Source: Flavobacteriales bacterium (GTDB lineage Bacteria > Bacteroidota > Bacteroidia > Flavobacteriales_D > Sanyastnellaceae). Taken from it: a DNA stretch of 8,838 nucleotides. The stretch spans positions 1 to 8,838 of the forward strand of contig DQRJ01000177.1 of assembly GCA_015663855.1 (NCBI GenBank), in the 5' to 3' direction. Positions 7,259-8,838 of this stretch are shown here, in pieces (within the stretch, counting starts at the first letter, position 1; the number at the start of each line of letters is the position of its first letter). The notes under the pieces are model-generated. The model searched no databases. It had not been told where the DNA came from and saw nothing but the letters and a program-made list of their open reading frames with translations. The position numbers and the translations under genes were made by a program.

Positions 7259-8838
7259 ATGAAATTTCGCCTATTAATTTTAGGATTTGCTTTTTGTTTG
7301 GTCTCAACGACACATGCCCAAATGCTGGGCATTACAATCGAGGTTGATACAGCATTCTACGGCCCTAATACCCCTACAATTGACGATACATTCGATCCTA
7401 CCGGATCTATGGATGGTATGGTAACATATCGAGTGTATGCAGACTTCGCTAACGCTACAGATGTGATTAGTGCTATTTATTCTGATGTCGCTTCATTGGG
7501 AACTATTCCGATGGAGATTGATGCCCCTTGTGGATGCTTTAATCCAGTTAATGTGAGTATTGCAATGGATGGATCTAACTCATCATTATTTTGGGACGCA
7601 TTCCCGATTTGGGAGTATGATACTTATTGGACAGTAGGTATGCCCAGCAGTGATGCCCCGGGCATTATTCCTCAAGCTATAGGACTTCCACCAGGTAACG
7701 AGGTTTGCTCAGCATCTATTACGGATGGTTCGGTATTTGTTGCAGGTTCACCAATTAATGCTATTGCTGGAGATGATTTGCGAATTTTAGTAGCCCAGGT
7801 AACAACATGTGGGGATTGGTGTTTCGGAGCAAGTTTTCAAGTTTTTATTGAAGGAAACCAAACCCAAGTTCAAAACTTCGAGCCTACAGAAACTATTTGC
7901 GTAGTTAATCCTTGCGAACCCTACTTATCTCTGGAAGCAGTAGTTTCGGGATCGGTACAACCATGTGCCGGTGGATCGTCAACCGTTCAAGTTGAATTTC
8001 TAGGTCTAGGAGACCCTGCACTAACATCTTATGGCCTTTTAGATCAAGCAGGTAACGTGCTAGTTGAGTCTCAGAACTCTTCGTCTTTTGATGCACTATC
8101 TCCGGGATATTACACAATGTTCCTAATAGACGAGTATTCTTGTATTGATTCAACAATTTTTCAGGTAACAGCTCCTGATCCAATAGTAGCTGATTTTGAT
8201 TTGTCAACTGATAATGCATGTTTCGGTGAGGGTGACGCAACAATCTGTATGTTAGCGCCTGGAGCAGTTGGCGGTACAGGTGTGTTGTCAATCTCTGCTG
8301 AAGACCCCAACGGAGATTTCGTTTCTTCAGTTGATGGACTTAATGAATGTTGGACAAGTTTAGTTTGCTTAGACGGAGATGGTTCTTTCAAGTTTACAAT
8401 TCAGGATACTGAAGGATGTTCCTTCGACACCACGATAGTTGTGAATTGTCCTATGCCCATTGACGCTTTGATTTCAAGTTCAGATATTGACTGTCAAGGA
8501 AATGCAAATGGCCAAATTAACGGTGTTGCTACTGGAGGTTCGGGACTACTATTTCTAGTAGTTAACTCAGACACAATTGCTTTGCCAGATTCTGCAACAG
8601 GATTAGTGCCAGGCACCTACAATGTACAGATTATTGATGATTTCGGATGTTCTCCAGGGATTGAAGCAATTGAAATCTTGGAGCCCGATGAAATCACGTT
8701 GCAAATACTATCAGCTGCTCCGATTAGTTGCGGAAGTGATTGTAATGGTGCCGTGGATTTGGTTTACTTTGGAGGCACAGGGGAGTTGGCGGTCGAAATT
8801 TCGGACGCTTTAAGCGGTACTGTTTATCCAACTTTGGA
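7259..8838 (+). CDS. Large secreted cysteine-rich protein with SprB-like repeats (3' partial)
   Basis: An ATG at 7259 opens a frame that stays open for 526 codons to the window end, so the stop is beyond it. Residues 1-20 form a clear Sec signal peptide: Lys3/Arg4, a hydrophobic stretch LLILGFAFCLV, and cleavage after THA. Residues about 52-180 (VTYRVYADFANATDVISAIY ... WEYDTYWTVG) resemble an N-terminal domain I remember from T9SS-exported Bacteroidota proteins. From residue about 222 come four successive repeat units of 78-90 residues; the last two fit the SprB repeat, with an opening Cys, a GGxG turn, LxPGTYxVxIxDDxGC and a closing EPDE. About 19 cysteines follow the signal peptide, suggesting disulfides outside the cytoplasm. 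A C-terminal T9SS sorting domain is expected beyond the window but not seen. The role is probably as a surface or adhesin-like protein; SprB itself is a gliding adhesin. Antisense frames here are shadows. Confidence 0.85.
   Translation, partial: MKFRLLILGFAFCLVSTTHAQMLGITIEVDTAFYGPNTPTIDDTFDPTGSMDGMVTYRVYADFANATDVISAIYSDVASLGTIPMEIDAPCGCFNPVNVSIAMDGSNSSLFWDAFPIWEYDTYWTVGMPSSDAPGIIPQAIGLPPGNEVCSASITDGSVFVAGSPINAIAGDDLRILVAQVTTCGDWCFGASFQVFIEGNQTQVQNFEPTETICVVNPCEPYLSLEAVVSGSVQPCAGGSSTVQVEFLGLGDPALTSYGLLDQAGNVLVESQNSSSFDALSPGYYTMFLIDEYSCIDSTIFQVTAPDPIVADFDLSTDNACFGEGDATICMLAPGAVGGTGVLSISAEDPNGDFVSSVDGLNECWTSLVCLDGDGSFKFTIQDTEGCSFDTTIVVNCPMPIDALISSSDIDCQGNANGQINGVATGGSGLLFLVVNSDTIALPDSATGLVPGTYNVQIIDDFGCSPGIEAIEILEPDEITLQILSAAPISCGSDCNGAVDLVYFGGTGELAVEISDALSGTVYPTL
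7922..8838 (+). repeat. Tandem SprB-like repeat units in the secreted protein
   Basis: Four protein-level units begin near nt 7922, 8189, 8459 and 8693, the last cut by the window. Shared features are an early Cys (VQPCAGG, DNACFGEG, IDCQGNANG, ISCGSDCNG), a glycine turn (GGTG, GGSG, GGTG in units 2-4), and a Y/F-x-x-x-I-x-D-x-x-x-C strand near the end (YYTMFLIDEYSC, FKFTIQDTEGC, YNVQIIDDFGC). Units 3 and 4 are closest to the canonical SprB repeat; units 1 and 2 are more divergent. The units are not similar at the DNA level. Confidence 0.6.

Noticed and set aside
7905..8391. Minus-strand open frames opposite the repeat protein
   Set aside because: Their translations are low-complexity and without domains, while the plus strand carries a signal peptide and repeat motifs in one continuous frame.
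8622..8813. Plus-strand 63-codon frame
   Set aside because: It lies inside the open frame of the SprB-like protein in another phase and has no independent support.

Overview
The window looks like a chromosomal piece of a gliding or surface-active Bacteroidota bacterium, most likely Flavobacteriia or a close relative. A type IX secretion (T9SS) type B sorting domain ends the first gene, and SprB-like repeats fill the last one. Starts lack clear Shine-Dalgarno sequences, and the IcmF and DUF3089 proteins resemble those common in that phylum. The DNA is moderately AT-rich. I see no rRNA, tRNA, CRISPR array, insertion sequence, phage gene or attachment site.

Layout: (1) nt 1-2271, plus strand, is the 3' part of a secreted CotH-like kinase with three InlB-type beta repeats and a C-terminal T9SS type B sorting domain. 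Its end overlaps by 17 bp the end of a convergent minus-strand gene. (2) A minus-strand cluster reads from 7096 down to 2255: a DUF3089 alpha/beta hydrolase (7096-6107), the fused coenzyme-B12 isobutyryl-CoA mutase icmF (6065-2691), and a small four-helix membrane protein (2686-2255). The gaps are 41 bp and 4 bp, so this is probably one operon. (3) A 162-bp divergent intergenic region (7097-7258) holds the promoters of both flanking units. (4) nt 7259-8838, plus strand, is the 5' part of a large secreted, cysteine-rich protein with a signal peptide, a T9SS-cargo-type N-terminal domain and SprB-like repeats. It has no stop codon because it runs off the window.

How the genes relate: icmF is the best-understood gene. 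It interconverts n-butyryl-CoA and isobutyryl-CoA and carries its own GTPase chaperone for B12 handling. The active-site pair Phe585/Gln773 separates it from methylmalonyl-CoA mutase. Its neighbours, the hydrolase and the membrane protein, have no known link to that reaction; operon context is the only hint. The two flanking plus-strand genes encode exported proteins and appear functionally separate from the operon. There is no clear evidence for a wholly new system. The items most worth a second look are the surface-sorted CotH kinase, the tight icmF/membrane-protein pair, and a terminator-like hairpin embedded in the convergent gene overlap.
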